In this document: piece after piece, positions 9,007-17,817 of the stretch
How positions within the stretch are numbered: the first letter of the stretch is position 1
How the letters are laid out: each line of letters starts with the position of its first letter
From: Luteibacter jiangsuensis
Lineage (GTDB): Bacteria; Pseudomonadota; Gammaproteobacteria; Xanthomonadales; Rhodanobacteraceae
Length of the DNA: 64,000 bases
Reading direction: 5' to 3'
Assembly: GCF_011742555.1 (NCBI RefSeq)
Contig: NZ_JAAQQR010000003.1
Coordinates: 248,001-312,000 of the forward strand
Notes under the pieces: model-generated
The model's input: the letters and a program-made list of their open reading frames with translations, nothing else
What the model was told of the DNA's origin: nothing
The model's database searches: none
Position numbers and translations under genes: made by a program

Positions 9007-11460
9007 TTAAAAGTCGTAGACGCCGGTGAGGAGTACCACGCGGCCTTGCCGGATCGGCACGAAGGTCTCGTCGAAGTTCACCGCGTAGAGCGTTCGCGCG
9101 AAAAGGTTCTTCACGCCGAGCGTCACGCGCCAGTTCGAGCCGTAGCGCGTGACGTTCGTCTCCACGCTTGCCTGGCCAGGAATGCCGAAATACTGGCCGT
9201 CCGCACTCGTGCGGCCCAGACTGCGGCTGCGCGCCAGCACGCCGGCTCCTACGCCCCACGGTTTCAGCGGGCCCGCGCCGAAACGGTAGCTTGCCCATAC
9301 CGCAGCCTGGTGCTTCGGTGCGCCGGTGGGGCGGGTGTCGTCGTTGTTGCGGATGCGCGCCTCGGTGAGGCTGGCCAGCACGTCCAGCCCGGGCGCGATC
9401 CGTCCCGCGAATTCCACTTCGAGACCGCGGTTGGTCTGGCCCGGCCCTGGCGTGGCGAAGAAGGGCGGTTCCGGCGATACCAGATCCACGCTGTGGTCCA
9501 CACGGATGCGGTAGAGCGCGGCCGTGAGCCGTGCACGCTGGTCGAACAGGTCGAACTTGCCGCCGACCTCCAGCTGGCGCGACGTCGCCACGGGCAGGGG
9601 TTGGCCGTCCTTGCCCAGCAATGGGTCGGGTTGGAAACCCGTGGACGTGTCGGCATAGAGAGAGACCTCCGGCGACACCTTGTAGACCACGCCCAGCTTC
9701 GGTATCCAGCGCGATTCGTCCACGCGGCGCGGCGACCCGTCTTGCCAGCGCGTGTCCAGGCGATAACTGGTGCGACGCAGGGCGGCAAGCAGGTTCCAGC
9801 GATCGGCGATCGCCACCTGGTCCTGGAAATACAGCCCGGCGTTCGTCTGCCATGAACCGCCCAGGTGCTGCACCGTGGTGTCGAGCGGTGCAACAAACGT
9901 GTCGAATTTCTTCGAGAAGGCATCCGTTGCACGCAGGAAAGCGACCGGCCGCGTGACGATCACCGCACTGCGGTTGCCGTCGTCCACGACGTCGCCTTCC
10001 TCGATGCTGCCGCTGCCGTTGTCGCCGGCGTGCGTGCGCGCCAGGTCGAGGCCCACGAGAACGTTGTGGGTGACATTGCCGTGGCGGAAGCTGGCGCTCA
10101 GGTCGTTCTGCCAGGTCCAGTAGGTGCCGGAATAACGGAAGCTGCGCGCCACGGCATCCAGCGAACCGACGAAACCGGTGGAGAGGTAGGACAGACTGCG
10201 GCCGTCGCTGCGCTGGCGCACGTATTGCCCCTGGCTGTGCAGCGTCCAGTCGCCGCCGAACTCGTGTTGCAGTTCGAACACGGCGCGGCTCGTGCGGAAA
10301 CGCGAGACGTCGTTGGGATCGTCGCGGGTGCGCGTCGCGAGCGTCGCGGTGGACACCGTGGGCCCGAAGAGCACCGAGTGGTCGGGGCCGGGAACCCGGT
10401 TGTCCACGTATTCCAGACCCGCCATCACGCGGGTGTTCGCGCCCTGCCAGGCGAGCGACGGCGCGAGGTACGCGCCGCGCCCTCCGCCATAGCCTTGCGG
10501 AGTCTTCTCGCCGCGCTGTCCGGCGGCCACGAGGCGATAGCTCAGTGCGCCGTCGCGCGATGCCGCGCCCGCCAGGTCGACGCCGAGCCGTCCGCCATCG
10601 TATTCGCCGAGCGAGTAGGTGAGGGTTCGCACCGGGTCCGCCTGCGGACGCTTCATCACCACGTTGATCGAACCGCCGAAATTGTTGTTCTGCGACGCGT
10701 CGCCCAGGATGGCTTCCGGCCCGCGCAGGACCTCGACGCGCTCGATACCGATGAGCGGCGGAAGATCTTCCGTGCGCGCGATGCCGTTGGGCATGCCATC
10801 GGTCAGGCCGTGCCCCGCGTCGAATCCACGAATGAGGAACAGCGGCGAGCCACCGTAGCCATCGACGTACTGCACGCCGGCCACATAGCGGGCGACGTCG
10901 CCGATGTCGACCGCCTGCTGCGATTCGATCACGTCCCGTGTCACCACCGTGACCGATTGCGGCACGTCCGCCAGCGCCGTTTCCTGGCGCGTCACGGTGC
11001 GGGTGGTGTCGGCCTTGAAGCCGGTGTCGGACACGAGGCCCTGCACATCGACGGTGGCCAGGGGCACGACCGTGGTGGGGTCGAAGGGCGCCACCGGGTC
11101 GACGGGCGTGGGGGTGGCGTCGTTGGGATTCTGCCGCTGCCTTACGACCACCGTGCGCGGGTCGTAGCGCTCGCGCTCCAGGTCGGTGCCCTGCAGCAAT
11201 TCGTCCAGGGCGGCATCGGGTGTGAGGACGCCATGGGCGCCGCCGGAACGCCAGTTGGCGATGGAACCGGACGCGGTGAGCACTTGCACGTTGGCCTGCT
11301 TGCCCCACGCGAGAAGCGCCGTGGCGAGGGGCTGCGGGGCAATGGCGAAAGCCATGGCGGGAGGACCGCTGTCGCCGGAGCCCTCGGCGGCACCGGCGGC
11401 CCGGGCGACGAGGGCCAGCGCGAGCGCGCCGGTGAGTACGCGCCGACGCCCGCGAAGCAT
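9007..11460 (-). CDS. FecA-like TonB-dependent receptor with signalling domain
   Basis: An 817-residue outer-membrane receptor for a ferric chelate, probably a siderophore. A signal peptide ending near ARAAGA is followed by a secretin/TonB short N-terminal signalling domain (about 35-105; FAIAPQPLATALLAW…ALDELLQGT), a plug (about 145-265; VPQSVTVVTRDVIESQQ and ERVEVLRGPEAILGD), and a 22-strand barrel ending in a C-terminal Phe (LLTGVYDF). The signalling domain fits the adjacent fecI/fecR-type genes: ligand binding would be relayed to the antisigma factor. A TTG 24 bases upstream is an alternative start. It lies 38 bp after the antisigma gene. The ligand cannot be told from sequence. Confidence 0.92.
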   Translation of the reverse strand: MLRGRRRVLTGALALALVARAAGAAEGSGDSGPPAMAFAIAPQPLATALLAWGKQANVQVLTASGSIANWRSGGAHGVLTPDAALDELLQGTDLERERYDPRTVVVRQRQNPNDATPTPVDPVAPFDPTTVVPLATVDVQGLVSDTGFKADTTRTVTRQETALADVPQSVTVVTRDVIESQQAVDIGDVARYVAGVQYVDGYGGSPLFLIRGFDAGHGLTDGMPNGIARTEDLPPLIGIERVEVLRGPEAILGDASQNNNFGGSINVVMKRPQADPVRTLTYSLGEYDGGRLGVDLAGAASRDGALSYRLVAAGQRGEKTPQGYGGGRGAYLAPSLAWQGANTRVMAGLEYVDNRVPGPDHSVLFGPTVSTATLATRTRDDPNDVSRFRTSRAVFELQHEFGGDWTLHSQGQYVRQRSDGRSLSYLSTGFVGSLDAVARSFRYSGTYWTWQNDLSASFRHGNVTHNVLVGLDLARTHAGDNGSGSIEEGDVVDDGNRSAVIVTRPVAFLRATDAFSKKFDTFVAPLDTTVQHLGGSWQTNAGLYFQDQVAIADRWNLLAALRRTSYRLDTRWQDGSPRRVDESRWIPKLGVVYKVSPEVSLYADTSTGFQPDPLLGKDGQPLPVATSRQLEVGGKFDLFDQRARLTAALYRIRVDHSVDLVSPEPPFFATPGPGQTNRGLEVEFAGRIAPGLDVLASLTEARIRNNDDTRPTGAPKHQAAVWASYRFGAGPLKPWGVGAGVLARSRSLGRTSADGQYFGIPGQASVETNVTRYGSNWRVTLGVKNLFARTLYAVNFDETFVPIRQGRVVLLTGVYDF

Positions 11461-11498
11461 GTGTTGCAAGACCAGCGGCCCCAATGGGTTCTACATGT

Positions 11499-12515
11499 TC
11501 AGCGCGGTCGGGCACCCCGCGCGGCGGTCGTCTGGCGTGCCAGCTCCAGTCGGTCGGGATAGGCGTCGACGCGGACCGGGAACACCCGCGGGAGTGCCGC
11601 CACCCAGCTGTCGATGGTATCGACCTGGACGGTGCCGGTAAACGTCATCCGGCCCAGCGACGGATCGGCGAGGCGGATGGGGCGGGCGCTGTAACGGTTC
11701 ACGTTTTCCACCACCGAGGACAGCGGCTCGTTGACGAATTCAAGCCGATGGCCGCGCCAGGCCGTGGCGGTGGCCGGATCGACGTCCAGGATGCGCATGG
11801 CCTGGGTTTCCGGATCGAAGGACACCTCCCGGCCGGCGCCGAGTTCGACGGTGGCGGCATCGCCCTGGCCCGCCAGCGGCGAGACCCGCACCCTGCCTTC
11901 CGTGACTGCGACGGTCACCCGGTCGCCGGTGCGGCGCACATTGAATGCGGTACCGAGGTCGCGAATGCGCAGCGGCCCGGCGTTCACCACGAACGGGCGC
12001 TCGGCATGGGCCACGCGGAAGAAGGCCTCGCCGGATTCCAGGTCGATGGCGCGTTCGTCGCGCCCGTAGCGTGCGGTGACCGACGTGGCGCCGCCCAGTT
12101 CGATGCTGGAGCCGTCCGGGAGATCGATGTCGCGATGGCCCGCGCGCTCGCTGGTGTATTGCTGGGGAGCGCCGGACAGGCCGGGGCGCAGTCCGAGGAA
12201 GAGGCCTGCCCCGAGCACGACCAGGGCGACGGCGGCGGCCAGGCTCAGCACGAAGCGCGAGGGGCCGCGGCGGCCACCGCGGGCGGAGGCGAAGCGGCCT
12301 ACGAATGCGCTGCGCGTCGCGGCGTCCATGGTGGAGGCGGACTCGGCCAGGGCACAGGCACGGTCGAAGGCGGCGGCGTGGCGGGGGTCGGCTTCCAGCC
12401 ATTCGCTCCATTGCAGGAGGGCCGGTTCGGGCAGGGCCGGATCGCGCAGGCGTGCCCACCAGTCGGCGGCGGCATGCTCGATCTGCCGGTCGAAGGAATA
12501 AAACGTGGCGGTCAT
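11499..12515 (-). CDS. FecR-like antisigma/sigma regulator
   Basis: A 338-residue inner-membrane regulator. Residues 1-80 form the cytoplasmic FecR N-terminal domain (DWWARLRDP and LQWSEWLEADPRHAAAFD), one transmembrane helix spans about 86-108, and the periplasmic FecR domain follows (HRDIDLPDGSSIELGGATS and GEAFFRVAHAERPFVVNAG), with a secretin-like C-terminal domain that would contact the receptor signalling domain. It would hold or activate the sigma factor depending on the receptor state. Its start overlaps the sigma-factor stop by 4 bp (ATGA). Confidence 0.92.
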   Translation of the reverse strand: MTATFYSFDRQIEHAAADWWARLRDPALPEPALLQWSEWLEADPRHAAAFDRACALAESASTMDAATRSAFVGRFASARGGRRGPSRFVLSLAAAVALVVLGAGLFLGLRPGLSGAPQQYTSERAGHRDIDLPDGSSIELGGATSVTARYGRDERAIDLESGEAFFRVAHAERPFVVNAGPLRIRDLGTAFNVRRTGDRVTVAVTEGRVRVSPLAGQGDAATVELGAGREVSFDPETQAMRILDVDPATATAWRGHRLEFVNEPLSSVVENVNRYSARPIRLADPSLGRMTFTGTVQVDTIDSWVAALPRVFPVRVDAYPDRLELARQTTAARGARPR

Positions 12516-13075
12516 TGGGAGTTCTCCGCGTGGTCGCGGCGTTGGCGGCAGTGCGCCAGGGCATTGCCGACGTGGTAGCGCACCATGCGCTCACTGAGGT
12601 TCATCTCACGGGCGATGGCGGCGAAGTCGCGGCCGTCGATCACATGCATCACGAAAGCCCGGCTCGTCTTCGGCGGCAGTTCGTCCAGGGCCTGGCGCAA
12701 GTCGCGCCACTGTTCGTGGGCCGAGGTGTGCTGTTCCGGCATGGGCGTGACGTGCCAGTCGTCGTTGTCCGGATCGGCCGGCGCGGTGGCCCGGACGTTG
12801 CGCATGCGCAGGCGGTCCACGGCCAGGTTTGCCGCGGCTCGGAAGAGAAAGGCGCGAGGCGAATCGATCTTCGTGCCCTCGTCGAGCGAGAGCAGCTTGA
12901 GATAAACCTCCTGCGCCACCTCCTGTGCGTCGGCCAGCGAGTTGAGCCGTACGCGAAGGAATGCGACAAGGGCCGCGTTGTGCTCACGGAACAGGGCGAC
13001 CACCTGGGCCGCCCGCGTACCCGGCGGGGACGCGCCCGTCTCCGATGGATCCATGGTCTGCCTGACTGCGTTCAT
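12512..13075 (-). CDS. FecI-like ECF sigma factor
   Basis: A 187-residue extracytoplasmic-function sigma factor of the FecI group. Region 2 (about 28-95) includes ADAQEVAQEVYLKLL and SPRAFLFRAAANLAVDRLR, and region 4 (about 125-175) includes LDELPPKTSRAFVMH and a helix-turn-helix with IAREMNLSERMVRYHV. It should direct RNA polymerase to the receptor operon when the receptor senses its ferric ligand. It is the first gene of a three-gene operon (sigma, antisigma, receptor). A sequence GGAAAT-N17-CGTA lies 43 bp upstream and resembles an ECF promoter. I saw no convincing Fur box. Confidence 0.93.
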   Translation of the reverse strand: MNAVRQTMDPSETGASPPGTRAAQVVALFREHNAALVAFLRVRLNSLADAQEVAQEVYLKLLSLDEGTKIDSPRAFLFRAAANLAVDRLRMRNVRATAPADPDNDDWHVTPMPEQHTSAHEQWRDLRQALDELPPKTSRAFVMHVIDGRDFAAIAREMNLSERMVRYHVGNALAHCRQRRDHAENSQ

Positions 13076-13102
13076 GGGGCGGTAACTAATGGTCGCACGG
13101 TG

Positions 13103-13144
13103 GGAAATCGGCGCCCGTACGGGCAGGGACGAACGCCGATTTCC
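13103..13144 (-). promoter_or_regulatory. Nested inverted repeat with ECF-like promoter before fecI-type gene
   Basis: Perfect 11-bp arms GGAAATCGGCG and CGCCGATTTCC enclose 20 bp that include a perfect palindrome, CCCGTACGGG (13114-13123). Read on the minus strand, GGAAAT (13144-13139), 17 bases and CGTA (13121-13118) have the spacing of ECF promoters, and E. coli fecA also uses GGAAAT at -35. The inferred start would leave a leader of about 35 bases before the sigma gene. Sequence and spacing are seen directly; promoter use is inference. Confidence 0.45.
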
Positions 13145-13288
13145 GCACCGGCGAAACCCTTAGACGTCCCAGCCCCGAAAAATTGAAATGGGTGCCTGCC
13201 GAATTCGCGCGACGCCCGCTAAGGAAACGATAGGGCAGGTGACGCGACGGTCCGTTAGGATGCGTCGATCATTCGACCAGACCCCGCC

Positions 13289-14980
13289 ATGCCTCCCATC
13301 GACGAACGCTCCTCCCGCCGCGAGTTCGGCTGGTTCATGCTGATCGCCCTGGTCGTGCTGGCGGCGGGCATCGGCCTGCGTTCCCCCTGGCCGCCCGACG
13401 AGCCGCGCTTCGCCCTGGTGGCCCGGCAGATGCTCGAGTCCGGCCAGTGGCTGTTCCCGCACCGTGGCATCGAGCTGTATTCGGACAAGCCGCCCATGCT
13501 GATGTGGACGGAAGCCTTCTGGATGTGGCTCACCGGCGGGTGGCGCGGCGCCTTCCTGCTCACGTCGCTCCTTTCCGGCCTGGGCACCCTGGCCCTCGTC
13601 TGGCACCTGGGGCGCCGTCTCTGGAACGATCGCGTGGGCCTGATCGCCGCCACCCTGGTGCTGGCGACCATGCAGTTCGTGGACGTGGTCAAGCACGCCC
13701 AGATCGATCCGCTGAACCTCTTCTGGATCACCCTGGGCAACACCGGCATCCTGCTGCACTGCCTGCGCGGCCCCAACTGGCGCATGTACTGGCTGGGCTG
13801 CTTCGCTGCCGGCCTGGGGGTCATCACCAAGGGCGTGGGCGTCATCGCCCTCTTCATGCTGCTGCCCTATGCGGTCATGCGGATGCGCCAGTGGCCCGGG
13901 GTCGTCCGCACGCAAGGCGACGGCTGGCGCTGGGCGGGCGGCGCAGTGGCGTTCCTGCTGGCCATCGCGTTGTGGCTTGTACCCATGCTCACGGCCGCGT
14001 ACGGGCTGCGCACGCCGGAATACCTGGCCTATGTGCAGGACATCCTGTTCCGGCAGACGGCCGAGCGCTATGCCAATTCCTGGCAGCACGAGGAAGCCCC
14101 GTGGTTCTTCCTGGTGGTGATTCTCCGGGAGTGGATTCCCACCTGGCTGCTGTTGCCCTTCGTCGTGGCGGGCTGGCGCGCTGCCCTGCGGTTGCGCGAC
14201 CCGCGCGTGTGGTTGCCTCTGGCGTGGGTTGTGCTCGTGCTGGTGTTCTTCTCCATACCCAGTGGCAAGCGTGCCATCTACATCCTGCCCGCGCTGCCCA
14301 TGCTGGCGCTGGCGATGGCGCCGGAGGTGGCCGCGCTGCTCAAGACCCGCTGGCTGCCCCGCGTCGCGTTCGGCATTGCTTCCGTCTGTGCCGTCGTCTT
14401 CGTCGGGGTCGGCGCATGGGCGCTGCTCAAGGCGCCCAAAGCCGCGCGGCGGATCGCCGAGGGCTACGAGCTGCCCGGCCACGGCGAGCCCTTGTGGTGG
14501 TGTGTGATCGCCGTGGGCGTCGGCTTCCTGGTCGCGGCAGCGGTGTTCCGGCCGCGCCGTGGCGTGGCCGCGTTACTCGCGGGCATCGGCCTCGGCTGGA
14601 TCATCTGGCCCGTGGGCACCTATCCCTTGCTGGACGCGAACCAGTCCACCCGGCAGTTGATGGAAGAGGCCGATCAGCGCATCGGCCCGGACGGCCAGTT
14701 GGGTCTGGTCCTCTGGCGCGAGGAACTTCTGTACCAGGCGCGCCGCCCGGTGGCCGAGTTCGGGTTCGCGCGCGACGCCGCGGACCAGCTCCGAGACGGC
14801 CGGGCCTGGCAGGCCGCCGATCCGGCGCATCGCTGGTTGCTGATCAACGACGAAGCGCTCGATGCGTGCGTAGTGACGGAGAAAGTGGTGCCGCTGGGCG
14901 TCGCGAACCGCACCCGGTTCTCGCTGCTGCCCGCGGACGCGTCGAAGCCCGGCTGCGTTCCGACTGCCCCGAAGCCGTAG
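13289..14980 (+). CDS. ArnT-like family 39 glycosyltransferase
   Basis: A 563-residue polytopic inner-membrane enzyme of the GT39/ArnT class, which transfers sugars from undecaprenyl-phosphate donors to lipid or protein acceptors on the periplasmic face. About 11-12 helices are visible. The first periplasmic loop has WPPDEPRFALVARQML, carrying the conserved acidic residue, followed by YSDKPPMLMW as in ArnT. A C-terminal periplasmic domain starts near residue 430. The sugar and acceptor are unknown; L-Ara4N on lipid A is one possibility, but no arnA/B/C genes are beside it. The stop codon lies inside the 106-bp repeat that separates it from the convergent yrbL-like gene. Confidence 0.85.
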   Translation: MPPIDERSSRREFGWFMLIALVVLAAGIGLRSPWPPDEPRFALVARQMLESGQWLFPHRGIELYSDKPPMLMWTEAFWMWLTGGWRGAFLLTSLLSGLGTLALVWHLGRRLWNDRVGLIAATLVLATMQFVDVVKHAQIDPLNLFWITLGNTGILLHCLRGPNWRMYWLGCFAAGLGVITKGVGVIALFMLLPYAVMRMRQWPGVVRTQGDGWRWAGGAVAFLLAIALWLVPMLTAAYGLRTPEYLAYVQDILFRQTAERYANSWQHEEAPWFFLVVILREWIPTWLLLPFVVAGWRAALRLRDPRVWLPLAWVVLVLVFFSIPSGKRAIYILPALPMLALAMAPEVAALLKTRWLPRVAFGIASVCAVVFVGVGAWALLKAPKAARRIAEGYELPGHGEPLWWCVIAVGVGFLVAAAVFRPRRGVAALLAGIGLGWIIWPVGTYPLLDANQSTRQLMEEADQRIGPDGQLGLVLWREELLYQARRPVAEFGFARDAADQLRDGRAWQAADPAHRWLLINDEALDACVVTEKVVPLGVANRTRFSLLPADASKPGCVPTAPKP

Positions 14981-15082
14981 GAGCGCGCCCTGCGCGCGAC
15001 AGCTTTTCGCCCCTGTTCCCGGCCTGGCGCGCCAGCTTCCAGGCATCCGCGAAAAACTGTCGCGCGCAAGGCGCGCTCCTAC
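14977..15082. repeat. 106-bp triple-palindrome element, copy 2
   Basis: The ends are GTAGGAGCGCGCCCTGCGCG and, inverted, GCGCAAGGCGCGCTCCTAC. The centre has the 12-bp palindrome CTGGCGCGCCAG. Length and order equal those of the copy at 1205-1310. It lies between two convergent genes and supplies the TAG stop codon of the glycosyltransferase gene (14978-14980). It may act as a two-way terminator. Confidence 0.85.
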
Positions 15083-15093
15083 CGGGCTGGCAG

Positions 15094-15717
15094 CTACGCC
15101 GATGTGGGCGCTTCCGCCTTTGTCCTCCGCACCATCCGTTCGTACTTCTTCTTCGTGCGCGATGCGTTGTGCGCGCGGCTCATGGAGCAGTGCGGGATGA
15201 TGTTCTTCTCGCCGAAGCCGTCGATCATCACCAGGCGCGGTCCGCCGCGCGAATCCTCGCCGTACACGACGTTCCATGCATGAAGATCGGCGGCGATGGT
15301 GTCGTGCGAGAGCAGTCGCGCGTAGAACGCCTCCAACTCGGCCTGCGTCTTCCCGGTGAACCCCTCGGCCTTCACCCAGTCGTGCAGCGTCGGCGCGAGC
15401 CCGCCGTCGGGTGCGCGCACCTTCTCGACGATCTGCCCCAGGCCGATGTCGGTCATTTCCAGTCCGACCACACGGGCGATGGGGGACGTGGCATAGCCCC
15501 CCACGTAGATGCCCGTGACGTATTCACGGAACTCGCGGACGAAATCCTTGTAAGGTCCGCTGCGCGCCATGCGGCGGTACCACGGGGCCTTGTTCCAGCG
15601 CTCTTCGATGGAGCCGCTGGCGATCACCTTGATCAGCAGATCGGCGTCGTCCGGGTGCTGGTACACCTCACGGACGTGCCCGGTGGCGATCGGCGTGGCC
15701 TCGGCCAGTCTGAACAT
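15094..15717 (-). CDS. YrbL-like protein (PhoP network family)
   Basis: A 207-residue protein matching the YrbL family, named from a PhoP-regulated E. coli gene. The fold is related to small-molecule or protein kinases: an early Lys in DLLIKVI (about 28), an HDTIAADLHAWNVVYG catalytic-loop-like segment (about 137-152) and LVMIDGFGEKN, where the Asp replaces the DFG-type metal Asp. Target and activity are not established. It stands alone, convergent with the glycosyltransferase gene, and is divergent from the sulfatase gene across 129 bp. Confidence 0.85.
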   Translation of the reverse strand: MFRLAEATPIATGHVREVYQHPDDADLLIKVIASGSIEERWNKAPWYRRMARSGPYKDFVREFREYVTGIYVGGYATSPIARVVGLEMTDIGLGQIVEKVRAPDGGLAPTLHDWVKAEGFTGKTQAELEAFYARLLSHDTIAADLHAWNVVYGEDSRGGPRLVMIDGFGEKNIIPHCSMSRAHNASRTKKKYERMVRRTKAEAPTSA

Positions 15718-15846
15718 CGTCGGTCCTCGCGCGGCGGCCGAAAGGCCCCCGTAAGTTGTCGAAAAGACCGTCAGTGTAAAGTCTCAGGCCTGTAACATGC
15801 CTCTTTCACGCGTGGCGGCTGCCGCGCCCACCCCGGACCACTCAAC

Positions 15847-17754
15847 GTGCGCAAGCTTACCTGGCGCTTCATCGTCGCCGCCCTCGTGTTCCTGACCCTG
15901 TCCCGCGTGGGGCTTTCGCTGTGGCAGTGGACCCGCGTCCACGACGCGGGCGGGCTGTGGCCGATCCTCCTTGGCGGCTGGCGTATCGATCTTTCTCTGG
16001 TGGCCATGATTGTCGCCTGGCCCGCGCTGCTGTCGCCCTGGCTCGGGCATCGCGCCTGGCCCACGCGCATCGCCGCGTGGTGGCTGCGCTTCTGGTGGCT
16101 GGCCTTCGTGCTGCTGGAAGTGTCCACACCCCAGTTCATCGTGGAATACGACACGCGTCCGAACCGTCTGTACTTCGAGTACCTGACCAGCCCGAACGAA
16201 GTGCTGGCGATGCTCTGGCACGGCTACAAGGTGGTGGTGGCCGGTGCGCTCATCGTCTTTGCGTTGGTCGGGTGGGTGGGCTTCCGCCTGTTGCCCACGC
16301 GTCGTCCCGACCCTGTGCCGATGCGCGGTTGGCTGCGCCCGGTGGCGACGGTGCTGGCCTTCGTCGTCCTTTTCCTGGCCGGCCGCGGCACCTTGCAACA
16401 TCGTCCTTTGAACGCGTCGCAGGTGGCGTTCACCAACGACGCGATGGTGAACGCGCTGCCGCTCAACTCCCTTTACAGCGTGCTCAACGCGGCCATCGCT
16501 CTGGGCAACGAGCGCTCGGCGTCCGCCGTGTACGGCAAGATGCCCGAAGCCGAGATGCAGTCCATCGTGCGCGCCACCGCCGGATTCGAAGGCGCGCCGC
16601 TCGATCCGCAATACCCGAGCCTGCACCGCCAGCAGGCCACGCGGCAAGGCGACAAGCCGCTCAACCTCGTCATCATCCTCGAGGAAAGCCTCGGTGCGCA
16701 GTTTGTCGGCAGCCTGGGCGGCGCGGGCTACACGCCCGAACTCGACAAGCTGTCGAACGACGGCTGGTGGCTCACCCGCACGTATGCCACGGGCACGCGC
16801 AGCGCGCGCGGCCTGGAAGCGGTGACCACCGGGTTCCTGCCCACGCCGGCCGAGGCCGTGCTGAAGCTGCCGCGCAGCCAGCGCGACTTCTTCACCCTGG
16901 GCGCGCTGCTGGATACCTTCGGTTACCACACCCGGTTCCTTTACGGCGGCGAGGCGCACTTCGACAACATGCGCTCGTTCTTCTTCGGCAACGGGTTCAA
17001 CGAGGTCGTCGACCGCGCCACCTTCAAGACGAAGCCGGCCTTCGTCGGTTCCTGGGGCGCGTCCGACGAGGACATGTTCAACGAACTGCACCAGCGCCTG
17101 CTCGACGACGGCGACAAGCCGACCCTGACCGTCGCCTTCTCCGTATCCAATCACACGCCGTGGGAATACCCTGCCGGCCGCATCAAGCCGGAAGGCGATC
17201 CGGCGAGCAACGCGAACGCGGTGCGCTACGCCGACTGGTCCATCGGACAGTTCTTCGCCAAGGCGAAGCAGTCGCCGTACTGGAACCACACCGTGTTCCT
17301 CGTGGTGGCCGACCACGACGCGCGCGTGTTCGGCGCCAGCCTGGTGCCGGTGCGCCACTTCCACATCCCGGCGCTGATCATCGGCGCGGGCGTGCCGGTG
17401 AAGAAGGACGATCACATCGTCAGCCAGGTGGACCTCGCGCCGACCCTGCTCTCGCTCATCGGCATCAGCAGCGAACACCCGATGCTCGGCGCCGATCTCA
17501 CCCGGCATTACCCTGACCGCGCCATCATGCAGTACGGTGACAACTACGGTTATCTCAGCAAAGACACCCTCGTGGTATTGCGCCCGAACCAGCCTGCCGC
17601 GCAGTACCACTACACGGTGGAGGGGGAGAAGCTGGAACCGGAGGCGGTGGACCCGCAGCTCGAAAAGGTGGCGCTGGCACACGCGCTGTGGCCGAGCTGG
17701 GCCTACGGACACCAGCGATACCGCCTGCCGCAGGCCATCGGCAAGAAGGACTGA
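15847..17754 (+). CDS. LtaS/OpgB-like membrane sulfatase-fold phosphotransferase
   Basis: A 635-residue protein with five N-terminal transmembrane helices (to about 185) and a periplasmic alkaline-phosphatase/sulfatase domain from about 270. The metal-site elements are LNLVIILEESLGA (first ligand Glu), GTRSARGLEAVTTGFLP with the Thr nucleophile region, FSVSNHTPW and VVADHDARVFG. In this family such enzymes move phosphoglycerol or phosphoethanolamine groups from phospholipids to glucans or polymers; the exact substrate here is open. The start is GTG (15847). The gene is monocistronic and convergent with the ABC-F gene, whose stop is 63 bp away. Confidence 0.88.
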   Translation: MRKLTWRFIVAALVFLTLSRVGLSLWQWTRVHDAGGLWPILLGGWRIDLSLVAMIVAWPALLSPWLGHRAWPTRIAAWWLRFWWLAFVLLEVSTPQFIVEYDTRPNRLYFEYLTSPNEVLAMLWHGYKVVVAGALIVFALVGWVGFRLLPTRRPDPVPMRGWLRPVATVLAFVVLFLAGRGTLQHRPLNASQVAFTNDAMVNALPLNSLYSVLNAAIALGNERSASAVYGKMPEAEMQSIVRATAGFEGAPLDPQYPSLHRQQATRQGDKPLNLVIILEESLGAQFVGSLGGAGYTPELDKLSNDGWWLTRTYATGTRSARGLEAVTTGFLPTPAEAVLKLPRSQRDFFTLGALLDTFGYHTRFLYGGEAHFDNMRSFFFGNGFNEVVDRATFKTKPAFVGSWGASDEDMFNELHQRLLDDGDKPTLTVAFSVSNHTPWEYPAGRIKPEGDPASNANAVRYADWSIGQFFAKAKQSPYWNHTVFLVVADHDARVFGASLVPVRHFHIPALIIGAGVPVKKDDHIVSQVDLAPTLLSLIGISSEHPMLGADLTRHYPDRAIMQYGDNYGYLSKDTLVVLRPNQPAAQYHYTVEGEKLEPEAVDPQLEKVALAHALWPSWAYGHQRYRLPQAIGKKD

Positions 17755-17817
17755 GCCCGCCGGACCCGGCACTGCGCGACTACCTCGTGCGCAACCTGCG
17801 CCTCGGCGGCAAGGCCC

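Noticed and set aside
13076-13102. Fur box before the sigma-factor gene
   Set aside because: No AT-rich 19-bp GATAAT-type inverted repeat is present; the area is GC-rich.
13289-17754. A complete Ara4N lipid A modification locus
   Set aside because: An ArnT-like gene is present and ArnE/F-like and DegT genes occur at 48-50 kb, but no arnA, arnC or arnD-like genes are in the window and the two sites are far apart.
17755-17817. Possible coding remnant after the sulfatase gene
   Set aside because: The frame reads PPDPALRDYLVRNLRLGGKA, which looks protein-like, but it is only about 20 codons and joins no recognisable gene.
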